Assembly (NCBI GenBank): GCA_016703765.1
Contig: JADJBL010000041.1
Span: 1 to 43,438 of the forward strand
Length of the DNA: 43,438 nucleotides
Direction of reading: 5' to 3'
Source: Saprospirales bacterium
GTDB taxonomy: Bacteria; Bacteroidota; Bacteroidia; Chitinophagales; Saprospiraceae
Positions 16,407-24,769 of the stretch are shown in pieces. The position numbers and the translations under genes were made by a program. The notes beneath the pieces were generated by a model. That model did not search any database, had not been told where the DNA came from, and saw nothing but the letters and a program-made list of their open reading frames with translations. Within the stretch, counting starts at the first letter, position 1; every line of letters starts with the position of its first letter.

Positions 16407-18114
16407 AAAAATCGTCTCCCTGAGGGAAGACCATTCCGACTCTCCCCTATTCAGCCCCGACCTGGCCCCTGTTCCGGAATCGCAACGCAGCTGGAACACC
16501 TGGCACCTGGCGGCCCTCTGGATCGGAATGGCCGTATGCATCCCGACCTATTTGCTGGCCTCCTACATGATCCGCTCGGGACTGAGCTGGTTGGAAACCA
16601 TCCTCATCATCGGGGTGGCCAACCTCGTGATCACCATCCCCATGGCTTTGAACGGCCATGCCGGGGTGAAATACGGCATCCCCTTCCCGGTTTTGGGAAG
16701 GGCCGCCTTCGGGATCAGGGGCATCCACGCGATGGCATTGCTGCGGGGATTGGTGGCCTGCGGCTGGTTCGGCATTCAAACCTGGATCGGCGGCCTGGCC
16801 TTGTACGCCATTTTTAATGCGGTCACCGGAGCAGAAGCGGCTGCGGGTTTGTCTATCGGCAAGTTCATCGGATTTGCGGTGTTTTGGGTTATCAACCTGT
16901 ATTTCGTATGGAAAGGAACCGAAAGCATCAAATGGCTGGAGCAGTTTTCCGCCCCTATCCTATTGGCCGGCGGGCTACTGCTTATTTATTGGGGAACAGT
17001 TCAAACCGGCAGCTTCGGCCAGGTCCTGGACCAAAGCAATAAACTCGCCACCCCTACCGCAAGCCTGGTCTATGAAGGGCAGGAAACCTGGATGCAACTC
17101 AACCCGCTGACGAGGAAAAACGAATCGGCCTTCAAAGCAGAGGAAGTCCAGGTTTTGCTTGCAGGAGAAACGGCAACCGACGACGCGAAATGGCTCCCTA
17201 TTCAACCCAACATAAAAATTTCGGATACGCGGGTCTCCACCGCATCGGTTGCATTCCGGGCGGAAGTGGAGGGGAAGCAGGTGCAGTCTTCCACGATCCA
17301 GGTCAAACCACAGGCTGCAGAACAAAAGGGATTCTTTGCCAAAATTTGGAAATACCTTTTGTGGCTCACTGCCATGGTCGGTTTTTGGGCCACCATGTCC
17401 CTGAGCATTTCGGACATCACCCGCTATGCCAAAAGCCAGCGCTCGCAGATAGCAGGCCAATTCCTGGGCCTGCCCGCGACCATGATGCTCTTTTCCTTTG
17501 TCGGGGTATTCGTCACCTGCGCCGCCATGATCAACTTCGACGATATTTTGATCGGCGAAGATGCGCCCTGGGATCCGGTGAGCCTGATGGCCAAATTCGA
17601 CCACCCGCTGGTGGTCGTTTTCGCCCAATTTTTCATGCTGATCGCCACCCTGACCACCAATATCGCCGCCAATGTGATCGCCCCGGCCAACGCTTTTTCC
17701 AACCTCTGGCCCAAAAAGATCAGTTTCAAAACCGGCGGTCTGATTACTGGCATCATCGGCATCGCCATCTTCCCCTGGCTCTTGCTCGACCAGATCAGTT
17801 CCCTGTTGCTGTTTGTGAGTGGTCTGCTCGGGCCCGTCCTGGGTATTATGCTCTGCGATTACTACGTGATCCGGAGAACCCAACTCGATCTGGATGCGCT
17901 GTACGACGAGAAGGGAATTTTCGCCTACGGCGGGAGCGGATTCAACCGGGCGGCTTTGCTGGCTTTTGCGGTGGGCGTCGGCCTGGCATTGGTGGGTTAC
18001 TGGGTTCCTCAGCTCCAATTTTTATACACCGGGTCCTGGTTCACCGGTTTTATCGTATCTTTTGTCCTGTACTATTTACTCATGCGGCGAGGAAGGGCGC
18101 ACTTTAAAACATAG
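16390..18114 (+). CDS. NCS1 nucleobase permease with an inserted soluble domain
   Basis: 574 residues from the ATG at 16390 (a TTG at 16384 also opens the frame). NCS1 signature RSWNTWHLAALWIGMAVCIP, then LASYMIRSGLSW, GIPFPVLGRAAFG and ACGWFGIQTWIGG. After the loop come LTAMVGFWATMSLSISDITR and RYAKSQ, then TTNIAANVIAPANAFSNLWP. The family imports cytosine, uracil, allantoin, hydantoins or purines with Na+ or H+. Residues ~210-312, between a membrane helix ending LLLIYWGTV and the one at KYLLWLTAMVG, form a polar beta-rich stretch of about 100 residues, where relatives usually have about 25. Probable cytosine/uracil importer of this operon. Confidence 0.88.
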   Translation: MNTADEKIVSLREDHSDSPLFSPDLAPVPESQRSWNTWHLAALWIGMAVCIPTYLLASYMIRSGLSWLETILIIGVANLVITIPMALNGHAGVKYGIPFPVLGRAAFGIRGIHAMALLRGLVACGWFGIQTWIGGLALYAIFNAVTGAEAAAGLSIGKFIGFAVFWVINLYFVWKGTESIKWLEQFSAPILLAGGLLLIYWGTVQTGSFGQVLDQSNKLATPTASLVYEGQETWMQLNPLTRKNESAFKAEEVQVLLAGETATDDAKWLPIQPNIKISDTRVSTASVAFRAEVEGKQVQSSTIQVKPQAAEQKGFFAKIWKYLLWLTAMVGFWATMSLSISDITRYAKSQRSQIAGQFLGLPATMMLFSFVGVFVTCAAMINFDDILIGEDAPWDPVSLMAKFDHPLVVVFAQFFMLIATLTTNIAANVIAPANAFSNLWPKKISFKTGGLITGIIGIAIFPWLLLDQISSLLLFVSGLLGPVLGIMLCDYYVIRRTQLDLDALYDEKGIFAYGGSGFNRAALLAFAVGVGLALVGYWVPQLQFLYTGSWFTGFIVSFVLYYLLMRRGRAHFKT

Positions 18115-18120
18115 TCCCGT

Positions 18121-19494
18121 ATGTCAATTCTTATTAAAAACGGCCATGTCGCCACCGCATCGGAGGATTACCTGGCCGACGTGTACATCGAAGGCGAGCA
18201 GATAGTCGCTATCGGCAAAAACCTTGCGTATGCTGCCGATAAGGTCATCGACGCAAGCGGCAAGATCGTCATTCCGGGAGGCATCGACCCGCATGTACAC
18301 CTCGATATGCCGTTTATGGGCACCTTCTCCAGCGACGATTACGAAACCGGCACCCGGGCCGCCCTGTTCGGCGGCACCACCATGGTGATCGATTTTATCC
18401 TGCAAAAGCAGGGCGATTCGCTGTATAACGCGCTGCGGACCTGGCAGCAGAAATCGGCCGGCAAGGCCATCGGAGATTACAGCTACCACATGGCGGTGAC
18501 CGATTTCAACGAGCGCACCGCTGCCGAAGTGGTGCAGATGATCGAAAAGGAAGGCATCACCTCCTTCAAAACATTCATGGCGTACAAAGGCGCCCTGATG
18601 ATCGACGACGGGCAGATGGTGCAGCTGATGCAGGTGGTCCGCAAAAACGGCGGCATGGTGACAGTCCACGCCACCAACGGCGATATGATCGATACGCTCA
18701 TTGCGCAGAACCGGGCCCTGGGAAACCGGGCGCCGCTTTATCATTACCTCTCGCAACCCGAAATTACGGAAGCCGAAGCCTCCGCCCGGTTTACCGATAT
18801 GTTGTACTACACCGGATGCACCGGATATATCGTGCACCTGACCTGCGAAGGGGCGCTGAATGCCGTGCGCCAAGCCACCCAAAGGAATCAAAAGGTCCAC
18901 GTGGAAACCTGCATCCAGTACCTCTTGCTCGATGCCTCGCTTTATGAGCAGGATTTCGACGGCGCCAAATGGGTGATGAGCCCGCCCCTTCGGGAGAAGA
19001 AAGATCAGGAAGCCCTGTGGGCCGGCATCAATCAAGGCCTGGTCAACGTGGTGGCCACCGACCACTGCCCCTTTACCTGGGAGCAAAAACAAATGGGGAA
19101 AAGCGATTTTGCCCGGATTCCGAACGGGCATCCCGGCATCGAGCACCGGGTGGAGTTGCTCTTTTCGGAAGGTGTAAAAAAAGGACGGATCAGCCTGCCC
19201 AAATTTGTGGAGCTCAGCTCCACCAACGCCGCCAAATTGTTCGGCATGTACCCCCGAAAAGGCACGCTGGCCGTAGGCGCCGATGCCGATGTGGCGATCC
19301 TCAACCCGGAGACCGTCCATGTCCTGTCCGCAAAGACGCACCACATGCGCACGGATTACTCCGCCTACGAAGGCAGGCAAGTGAACGGCAAGGTTGAAAC
19401 GGTAGTCCTGCGGGGCTCGATAGCCATAGAAAATGGTCAATGCCTCATTCAGCCCGGCTTCGGCAAGTTTATTTATAGACAAAAAGTAAGTTAA
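18121..19494 (+). CDS. hydA: Dihydropyrimidinase (D-hydantoinase family)
   Basis: 457 residues of the binuclear-zinc amidohydrolase superfamily. Metal ligands: His58 and His60 in GIDPHVHLDMP, the carboxylated Lys150 in SFKTFMAYKG, His183 in VHATNGD, His240 in VHLTCEG and Asp315 in ATDHCPF. It hydrolyses 5,6-dihydrouracil/dihydrothymine to N-carbamoyl-beta-alanine / N-carbamoyl-beta-aminoisobutyrate (EC 3.5.2.2). Family members may also open hydantoins. Starts six bases after the permease stop. Cytoplasmic. The operon context (PreTA and a beta-ureidopropionase) favours dihydropyrimidinase over an allantoinase or pure hydantoinase role. Confidence 0.94.
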   Translation: MSILIKNGHVATASEDYLADVYIEGEQIVAIGKNLAYAADKVIDASGKIVIPGGIDPHVHLDMPFMGTFSSDDYETGTRAALFGGTTMVIDFILQKQGDSLYNALRTWQQKSAGKAIGDYSYHMAVTDFNERTAAEVVQMIEKEGITSFKTFMAYKGALMIDDGQMVQLMQVVRKNGGMVTVHATNGDMIDTLIAQNRALGNRAPLYHYLSQPEITEAEASARFTDMLYYTGCTGYIVHLTCEGALNAVRQATQRNQKVHVETCIQYLLLDASLYEQDFDGAKWVMSPPLREKKDQEALWAGINQGLVNVVATDHCPFTWEQKQMGKSDFARIPNGHPGIEHRVELLFSEGVKKGRISLPKFVELSSTNAAKLFGMYPRKGTLAVGADADVAILNPETVHVLSAKTHHMRTDYSAYEGRQVNGKVETVVLRGSIAIENGQCLIQPGFGKFIYRQKVS

Positions 19495-19526
19495 TCACTC
19501 CATCACTCACTCACTCAATCGCTCAA
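19495..19526. repeat. Third TCACTCAA-type array, before the beta-ureidopropionase gene
   Basis: Four 8-bp units, TCACTCCA, TCACTCAC, TCACTCAA and TCGCTCAA, starting right after the dihydropyrimidinase stop and ending at an out-of-frame ATG (19526), four bases before the real ATG at 19530. Same family as the arrays at 14623 and 15035. Confidence 0.85.
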
Positions 19527-19529
19527 TGA

Positions 19530-20396
19530 ATGTCTCGAATCATCAAATCAGGCCTGATCCAAATGAGCCTTCCGATGTCGGAGGGCGAGGGTTCCATCCA
19601 GGAGATCTGCACTTCCATGGTGGAGAAACACCTCCCCTACATCGAGGAAGCCGGTAAAAAAGGCGTGCAGATCCTCTGCTTGCAGGAGATCTTCAACACG
19701 CCCTATTTCTGCCCGAGCCAGGACTCCAAATGGTACGCGACGGCCGAGGCGGTGCCGGGTCCGATTACGGAGCTGATGCAGGAATACGCCAAAAAGTACC
19801 AGATGGTGATCATCGTGCCGATTTATGAAAAGGAGCAGGCGGGGGTGCTGTACAACACCGCCGCCGTGATCGACGCGGATGGGACTTACCTGGGCAAGTA
19901 CCGAAAAAACCATATTCCCCATACCTCCGGGTTTTGGGAGAAGTATTTTTTTAAACCCGGCAATCTGGGCTATCCGGTGTTCGAAACCCGCTACGCCCGG
20001 ATCGGCGTGTACATCTGCTACGACCGGCATTTTCCGGAAGGCGCCCGCGCTTTGGGATTGAACGGGGCGGAAATCGTGTACAACCCCTCGGCCACGGTGG
20101 CTGGATTGTCGCAATACCTGTGGAACCTGGAGCAACCGGCGCATGCCGCCGCCAATGGCTACTTCATGGGCTGTATCAACCGCGTCGGTTCCGAAAAGCC
20201 CTGGAACATCGGGCAGTTTTACGGGAGCTCCTATTTCGTGGATCCCCGGGGGCAGATCTTTGCCCGTGCGTCGGAAGACAAGGACGAACTGCTCGTTGCA
20301 GAATTCGATTTGGACATGATCGATGAGGTGCGATCTACCTGGCAGTTTTTCCGGGATCGCCGGCCGGAATCTTATGGAAAACTAACCGAGCTTTAA
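19530..20396 (+). CDS. Beta-ureidopropionase (nitrilase superfamily)
   Basis: 288 residues. Nitrilase catalytic triad: Glu53 in CLQEIF, Lys126 in KYRKNHIPH and Cys163 in GVYICYDRHFPE. The long GFWEKYFFKPGN segment and IVYNPSATVAGLSQYLWNLE resemble N-carbamoyl-beta-alanine amidohydrolases (EC 3.5.1.6) more than N-carbamoylputrescine amidases. It releases beta-alanine, CO2 and ammonia from N-carbamoyl-beta-alanine. Its position, immediately after dihydropyrimidinase and one base before preT (TAA then ATG at 20398), fits the pathway. Cytoplasmic. Confidence 0.92.
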   Translation: MSRIIKSGLIQMSLPMSEGEGSIQEICTSMVEKHLPYIEEAGKKGVQILCLQEIFNTPYFCPSQDSKWYATAEAVPGPITELMQEYAKKYQMVIIVPIYEKEQAGVLYNTAAVIDADGTYLGKYRKNHIPHTSGFWEKYFFKPGNLGYPVFETRYARIGVYICYDRHFPEGARALGLNGAEIVYNPSATVAGLSQYLWNLEQPAHAAANGYFMGCINRVGSEKPWNIGQFYGSSYFVDPRGQIFARASEDKDELLVAEFDLDMIDEVRSTWQFFRDRRPESYGKLTEL

Positions 20397-20397
20397 T

Positions 20398-21737
20398 ATG
20401 CCGGAATACCAACGACCCCGGTCCGAGCAGGAATTCGAGCAGAATTTCAAGCCCAAAAAGCCCCTGATGAACTCCACCGAGGCGTTTTTGGAGAGTTCGC
20501 GTTGTTTGTTCTGCTACGACGCCCCCTGCATGCACGCGTGCCCGACGCATATCGACATCCCCCTGTTCATCAAACAGATTCATACCGGAAATCCAAACGG
20601 GGCGGCCAAAACCATTTACGACATGAACTGGATGGGCAATGCCTGCGGCAAGGTTTGTCCGACGCAGGTCTTGTGCGAAGGCGCCTGTGTGTACAACCAC
20701 GCCAAGGTGAAGCCGATCGAGATCGGGCGGCTGCAAAACTATGCGACGAATCAGTCCATCGCCTCCGGGAAACCGCTTTACCAAAAGGGCGCTTCCAACG
20801 GAAAAAGGTCGCCGTGATCGGCGCCGGACCCGCCGGCATTTCCTGTGCCTGCGAACTTTCCACTTTGGGATATGCGGTCGACGTGTATGAAGCCAAAGAG
20901 CGGCCATCGGGTTTAGCGGTTCACGGCACGGCGCCTTACAAGATCACGAATGAAGAAGTCCTGGCCGAGATCGATTATTTAAAAAACCAGTTTGGGTTTT
21001 CCATCGCATACAATACTCCGATCGCTACGGAGCAACAGATCCGCGATCTGGAAGCGCGATACGACGCCATCTTCCTGGGTGTGGGCATCGGACCGACCGC
21101 TTCGCTGCATTTGAAGGGCGAGGATTTGGACAATGTCATCGGCGCTGTGGAGTTTGTGGAATCGCTTCGCATGAACAAGCACCGTCACCTCGTGCCCAGG
21201 ACCGTGGTGGTGCTGGGCGGCGGAAATACCGCCATGGATGCCGCTTCCGAATCGGCCCGCATGGGCGCCGAGCAGGTGTACCTGGCGTATCGCCGCTCGA
21301 AAGAGGAGATGGGCGCCTATCCATTTGAATACGACCTGGCCATCGGCGCGGGGGTGAAAAGTTTGTTCAACGCCGCTCCGAAGGAAATCCTGGGCACGGA
21401 CAAGGCCACGGGGGTTCGGTTTGTGAAAACCACCCTCGAAAACGGGAAGTTGGTAGAGGCGCCCGGATCGGAGTTCGTGCTGGAATGCGATCTGGTGATC
21501 CGGGCGACGGGACAGGCGAAAATGGCTTCGCTGTTGCAACTAATCGAGGGCTTGGCATTGGATGCATTCAAAAGGATCGTGGTAAACCAGACCACGTATC
21601 AAACCGGCAACCCGAAATATTTCGCCGGCGGCGACGCGGTCAACGGCGGGGCGGAGGTGGTCAACGGCGCTTTCGAAGGGAAGCAGGCCGCGTCCGGGAT
21701 CCATCAATATCTCACTCAAAATTCAGGCACTCCATGA
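20398..21737 (+). CDS. preT: PreT, NAD(P)H/FAD subunit of dihydropyrimidine dehydrogenase (one frameshift)
   Basis: Equivalent to the N-terminal half of mammalian DPD. The first part has the two cysteine clusters (RCLFCYDAPCMHACPTHIDI, then GNACGKVCPTQVLCEGACV). The frame stops at 20817, while the FAD site KKVAVIGAGPAGISCAC continues in another frame to 21737. Adding one A to the A5 run at 20802-20806 joins them exactly. Later motifs: GLAVHGTAPYKIT, NAD(P) site VVVLGGGNTAMDAA, and ATGQ / YFAGGDAVNGGAEVVNG. It passes electrons from NAD(P)H through FAD and Fe-S centres to PreA to reduce uracil and thymine. Overlaps preA by four bases. Confidence 0.92.
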
Positions 21738-23065
21738 TAGACCTGTCCATCAATTTCGCGGGGATCAAAGCGCCCAATCCTTTTTGGCTGGCCTCTGCGC
21801 CGCCCACCAATTCGGGATATCAGATCATGAAGGCTTTCGAGGCAGGCTGGGGCGGGGCAGTATGGAAAACGCTGGGGGTGCCGGTCATCAACGTATCGAG
21901 CCGCTACGGCGCGCTCAACTACCGCGATACGCGTATGTCCGGCTTCACCAATATCGAACTGATCTCCGACCGGACCCTGAGCGCCAATTTGCGGGAGATC
22001 GAAGAAGTCAAAAAGTATTTCCCCAATCACGCGCTGGTCGTCTCGCTGATGGTGGAAACCCGGAAGGAATGGAACCAGATCATTCGGGACGTGGAGAACG
22101 CAGGGGCCGACGGCATCGAGTTGAATTTCGGCTGCCCGCACGGCATGTGCGAGCGGGGCATGGGTTCGGCGGTGGGGCAGGAACCCGCCGTGTTGAAAAC
22201 CATCGTGGAGTGGGTGATGGATGCCGCCCGCATTCCGGTCATCACCAAGCTCACGCCCAACATCTCCAATATCGAGGACCCTGGGCTTGCAGCAGTTCAG
22301 GGCGGCACCAACGCCATTTCCCTGATCAACACCTTCAAAAGCATCATCGGCATCGACCTGGACAGCTTTGCCCCCTACCCGTCGGTGGACGGGAAAGGCA
22401 CCAACGGAGGCTATTGCGGTCCGGCGGTGAAACCCATCGCCCTGAATATGGTGCGTCAATTGGCGCAGCATCCCGACATTGCCGGCACGCCCATCAGCGG
22501 CATTGGCGGCATCGAAACCTGGCGCGACGTGGTGGAATACATCCTGCTGGGCGCCACTTCCGTGCAGGTGTGCACGGCGGTCATGCACTACGGCTTCGGC
22601 ATTGTACGCGAGATGGACAGCGGGCTGCGCCGCTTTATGGAGGAGCGGGGTTTTGAGACCATTTACGACTTCGCGGGAAAGGCCCTGCCCAACGTCGTGG
22701 AGTGGAAAGACCTGAACCTGAAACACAAGGTCGTGGCTAGCATCAATCCCGGCAAATGCATCGGCTGCCAGCTCTGTTACATCGCCTGCGAGGATGGGGC
22801 GCATCAGGCCATCGCGCTTTCCGGAGATCCTAATAACCGGGTTCCGGAGATCATCGATGAAAATTGCGTGGGCTGCAATCTGTGCTCGCTGGTATGTCCG
22901 GTGGAGGCTTGCATCACCATGGAAAAACGGGACCCGGGGACCGAACAAATCACCTGGGCCGAGCTCAGCGAGGCGGACCAAATTCCGGCCTCCTTCGACG
23001 ATCCCCGCGCCGGTGGAAATGACCATTTTGTGCCGGAGCCGGCAAAAGCGCTGCGGAAACGCTAG
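21734..23065 (+). CDS. preA: PreA, catalytic FMN/Fe-S subunit of dihydropyrimidine dehydrogenase
   Basis: 443 residues from the ATG at 21734, inside the preT stop (ATGA). The first ~310 residues are a dihydroorotate-dehydrogenase-like FMN barrel (NPFWLASAPPTNSG, NFGCPHGMCERGMGSAVGQ, ITKLTPNISNIEDP, GPAVKPIAL, ISGIGGIETWRD). The C-terminal ~100 residues hold two 4Fe-4S sites, CIGCQLCYIAC and CVGCNLCSLVCPVEAC. It reduces uracil/thymine to the 5,6-dihydro forms (EC 1.3.1.1 type). The catalytic-loop segment reads GMGSAVGQ, whereas mammalian DPD has a Cys there. Last gene of the operon; followed by possible stem-loop sequence. Confidence 0.94.
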   Translation: MIDLSINFAGIKAPNPFWLASAPPTNSGYQIMKAFEAGWGGAVWKTLGVPVINVSSRYGALNYRDTRMSGFTNIELISDRTLSANLREIEEVKKYFPNHALVVSLMVETRKEWNQIIRDVENAGADGIELNFGCPHGMCERGMGSAVGQEPAVLKTIVEWVMDAARIPVITKLTPNISNIEDPGLAAVQGGTNAISLINTFKSIIGIDLDSFAPYPSVDGKGTNGGYCGPAVKPIALNMVRQLAQHPDIAGTPISGIGGIETWRDVVEYILLGATSVQVCTAVMHYGFGIVREMDSGLRRFMEERGFETIYDFAGKALPNVVEWKDLNLKHKVVASINPGKCIGCQLCYIACEDGAHQAIALSGDPNNRVPEIIDENCVGCNLCSLVCPVEACITMEKRDPGTEQITWAELSEADQIPASFDDPRAGGNDHFVPEPAKALRKR

Positions 23066-23079
23066 CCTATTTTGATCCG

Positions 23080-23146
23080 CCACATGTGGGAATGATGTAA
23101 CTTATCCCGTAAGTTATGTAACACTTCTCTCCTGGAATCATCCCAC
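23080..23146. terminator. Structured region after the pyrimidine operon
   Basis: A palindrome CCACATGTGG (23080-23089), a hairpin AACTTA-tcccg-TAAGTT (23099-23115) and a longer pairing of GTGGGAATGAT (23086-23096) with ATCATCCCAC (23137-23146, one bulge). No T-run, so termination is only a suggestion from position. Confidence 0.3.
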
Positions 23147-23229
23147 CTTTATGTTCCAGCAATAGTGCCGGGTCAAATTCATTTGTATGGCCGAAATTTC
23201 CTTCAGCCATTAATAAACCAGAAATAATC

Positions 23230-23346
23230 ATGAACAATCTATTCAGAGGCCTTATATCGGGATACGGAGCAATGAAGTTAGGCGGTGGCTGTTTTGGCAC
23301 CATTATCGTTTTTGTCGTTATCTGGCTTATTCTCGGGCAATGCTAA
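23230..23346 (+). CDS. Small membrane protein (38 residues)
   Basis: ATG at 23230 to TAA at 23344-23346. The peptide has a short amphipathic start (MNNLFRGLISGYGAMKLGGG) followed by one hydrophobic helix (TIIVFVVIWLILG) and a terminal Cys. The codons look normal and the Gly-rich GGGCFG turn before the helix resembles a designed membrane miniprotein rather than chance. Preceded by an A-rich leader (AACCAGAAATAATC) typical of Bacteroidota starts. No function can be assigned. Confidence 0.5.
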   Translation: MNNLFRGLISGYGAMKLGGGCFGTIIVFVVIWLILGQC

Positions 23347-23485
23347 TATCCCTGCTTTAAAAGACGCTGTTCAACAGCCCCTTTCCAATTATTTTTCGGC
23401 CGAAGGTCATAGGGTTCGATCAGTTGGTTAAATTTGTGCAGTTGCGAAGTAAGCAACGGTCCATTAGTAAACCCATTGTTATCCT

Positions 23486-23866
23486 ATGATTACCACAAAG
23501 GCTGCCAGTATCGACGAGTACATCGCCGGCTTCCCGGAGGAGGTCCAAAAGATTTTGGAACAAGTCCGCGCAACGATCAAGGAGGCGGCGCCGGAGGCCG
23601 AAGAAACCATCAAGTATGCCATACCGACCTTCACTTTTGGGGGCAATCTGGTGCACTTTGCCGCCTTCAAAAATCACATCGGCTTTTATCCCGCGCCGAC
23701 GGGGATGGAAGCATTTAAAGGGGATTTTTCCAGTTATAAAACCGGGAAGGGTTCGGTGCAGTTTCCACTCGACAAACCCATGCCCTTGGACCTGATTTCC
23801 AAAATTGTCCATTTCAGGGTCGAGCAGAATTTGGGCAAAGCGCAGAAAAGCAAAAAAGTCAGCTAG
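23486..23866 (+). CDS. DUF1801 (YdhG/YdeI-like) protein
   Basis: 126 residues. Family features: IDEYIAGFPEEVQKILEQVR, APEAEETIKYAIPTFTFGGN, then HFAAFKNHIGFYPAP and KGSVQFPLDKPMPLDLISKI. The fold is YdhG-like; Bacillus YdhG-type proteins have been proposed as iron chaperones (frataxin-like), but most members are uncharacterised. Cytoplasmic. Starts a short run with the 3-helix membrane protein gene (one base between stop and next ATG). Confidence 0.9.
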   Translation: MITTKAASIDEYIAGFPEEVQKILEQVRATIKEAAPEAEETIKYAIPTFTFGGNLVHFAAFKNHIGFYPAPTGMEAFKGDFSSYKTGKGSVQFPLDKPMPLDLISKIVHFRVEQNLGKAQKSKKVS

Positions 23867-23867
23867 C

Positions 23868-24164
23868 ATGAAGCGACCTTTCCAGCCGGCCAAACTCCTT
23901 TTGTACTTGTTGAGCCTCCTGGCCTTCCTTTTCGTCGGGATGTCTGTTGCGGGCATCACAGGCGCAGGAAAGGGGCAAGGGCTTGCAGGCGGCGCAATCG
24001 TCCTCCAATACGGCCTGATCTTTGGCGTTATTGGAGTCGTGGTCGCCGTTATCTTTGCATCCCGCGCCTCACAAAAAGCCGTAGTGACGGCCAATAAGAT
24101 TCTCGCACTTTTGCTGGTCGCTATGCTTGTATTTGTTGCCTGGCGGATATCTGTAACGAGTTAG
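23868..24164 (+). CDS. Small integral membrane protein, three helices
   Basis: 98 residues from the ATG at 23868, right after the DUF1801 stop. Three hydrophobic segments: LLLYLLSLLAFLFVGMSVAG, IVLQYGLIFGVIGVVVAVIF and ILALLLVAMLVFVAW, with a GAGKGQGLAGGA loop between the first two. No recognisable family motif. Twenty-seven bases before the PepSY gene, so probably co-transcribed with it. Confidence 0.65.
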   Translation: MKRPFQPAKLLLYLLSLLAFLFVGMSVAGITGAGKGQGLAGGAIVLQYGLIFGVIGVVVAVIFASRASQKAVVTANKILALLLVAMLVFVAWRISVTS

Positions 24165-24191
24165 GCGCTTTAAAACCCAGACGTAGAATAA

Positions 24192-24758
24192 ATGGCCGAA
24201 CATAAAAAAAGGCAACAGCAAGCCAAGGTCTTAAGGGTTTTCAGAAAAATACACCGGACGACGGGGGCTCTATTATTTGCGTTCTTTTTCGTCGTTGCGG
24301 CAACCGGTTTGCTATTGGGGTGGAAGAAGCACAGCGGGGACCTTCTGTTGGCCAAATCCAGAAAGGGATCGTCCACAGAACTGAAGGACTGGCTTCCCAT
24401 CGACAGCCTGCACAAAACGGCCTGCGGGATATTCCGGGATTCGATTTCGGCGGAGGGCTCGCTCGATCTGGACCGGATCGACATCCGGAAGGACAAAGGC
24501 ATGGTGAAATTTGTCTTCGTCTCCGGTTTTTGGGGTATTCAGCTCGATGGCGCCACCGGCAAACTCCTCAATATTGAAAGAAGGCGTTCGGATTTTATCG
24601 AGAAGGTACACGACGGCTCCATCCTCGACCATTACTTTCAGACCGGCAATGGGCAGATCAAGCTATTCTACACTACCGTAATGGGCCTGGCTCTTTTGAC
24701 ATTTACGGTTACCGGCTTCTGGTTATGGTACGGGCCGAAAATGATGAGAAAAAGCTGA
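24192..24758 (+). CDS. PepSY-associated membrane protein
   Basis: 188 residues. It begins with a cytoplasmic segment and the first helix preceded by a conserved His (FRKIHRTTGALLFAFFFVVA), then a periplasmic PepSY-like domain (about residues 45-145) and a closing helix (FYTTVMGLALLTFTVTGFWLW) after the KVHDGS motif. The His residues before each helix resemble haem-coordinating positions in PepSY_TM redox/iron-uptake proteins. A role in iron or respiratory electron transfer is plausible but unproven. The ECF sigma gene starts 11 bases after the stop. Confidence 0.75.
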   Translation: MAEHKKRQQQAKVLRVFRKIHRTTGALLFAFFFVVAATGLLLGWKKHSGDLLLAKSRKGSSTELKDWLPIDSLHKTACGIFRDSISAEGSLDLDRIDIRKDKGMVKFVFVSGFWGIQLDGATGKLLNIERRRSDFIEKVHDGSILDHYFQTGNGQIKLFYTTVMGLALLTFTVTGFWLWYGPKMMRKS

Positions 24759-24769
24759 AACAAATTTCC

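Noticed and set aside
16390..18114. Frameshift or gene fusion in the NCS1 permease
   Set aside because: The extra region is open in the same frame with normal codon use, and the transporter motifs before and after are in frame, so it is a true insertion.
18124..19482. 452-residue frame antisense to dihydropyrimidinase, and 455-residue frame (21716-23083) antisense to preA
   Set aside because: Both are full-length shadows of strongly identified genes, with His/Gly-rich nonsense composition and no domain pattern.
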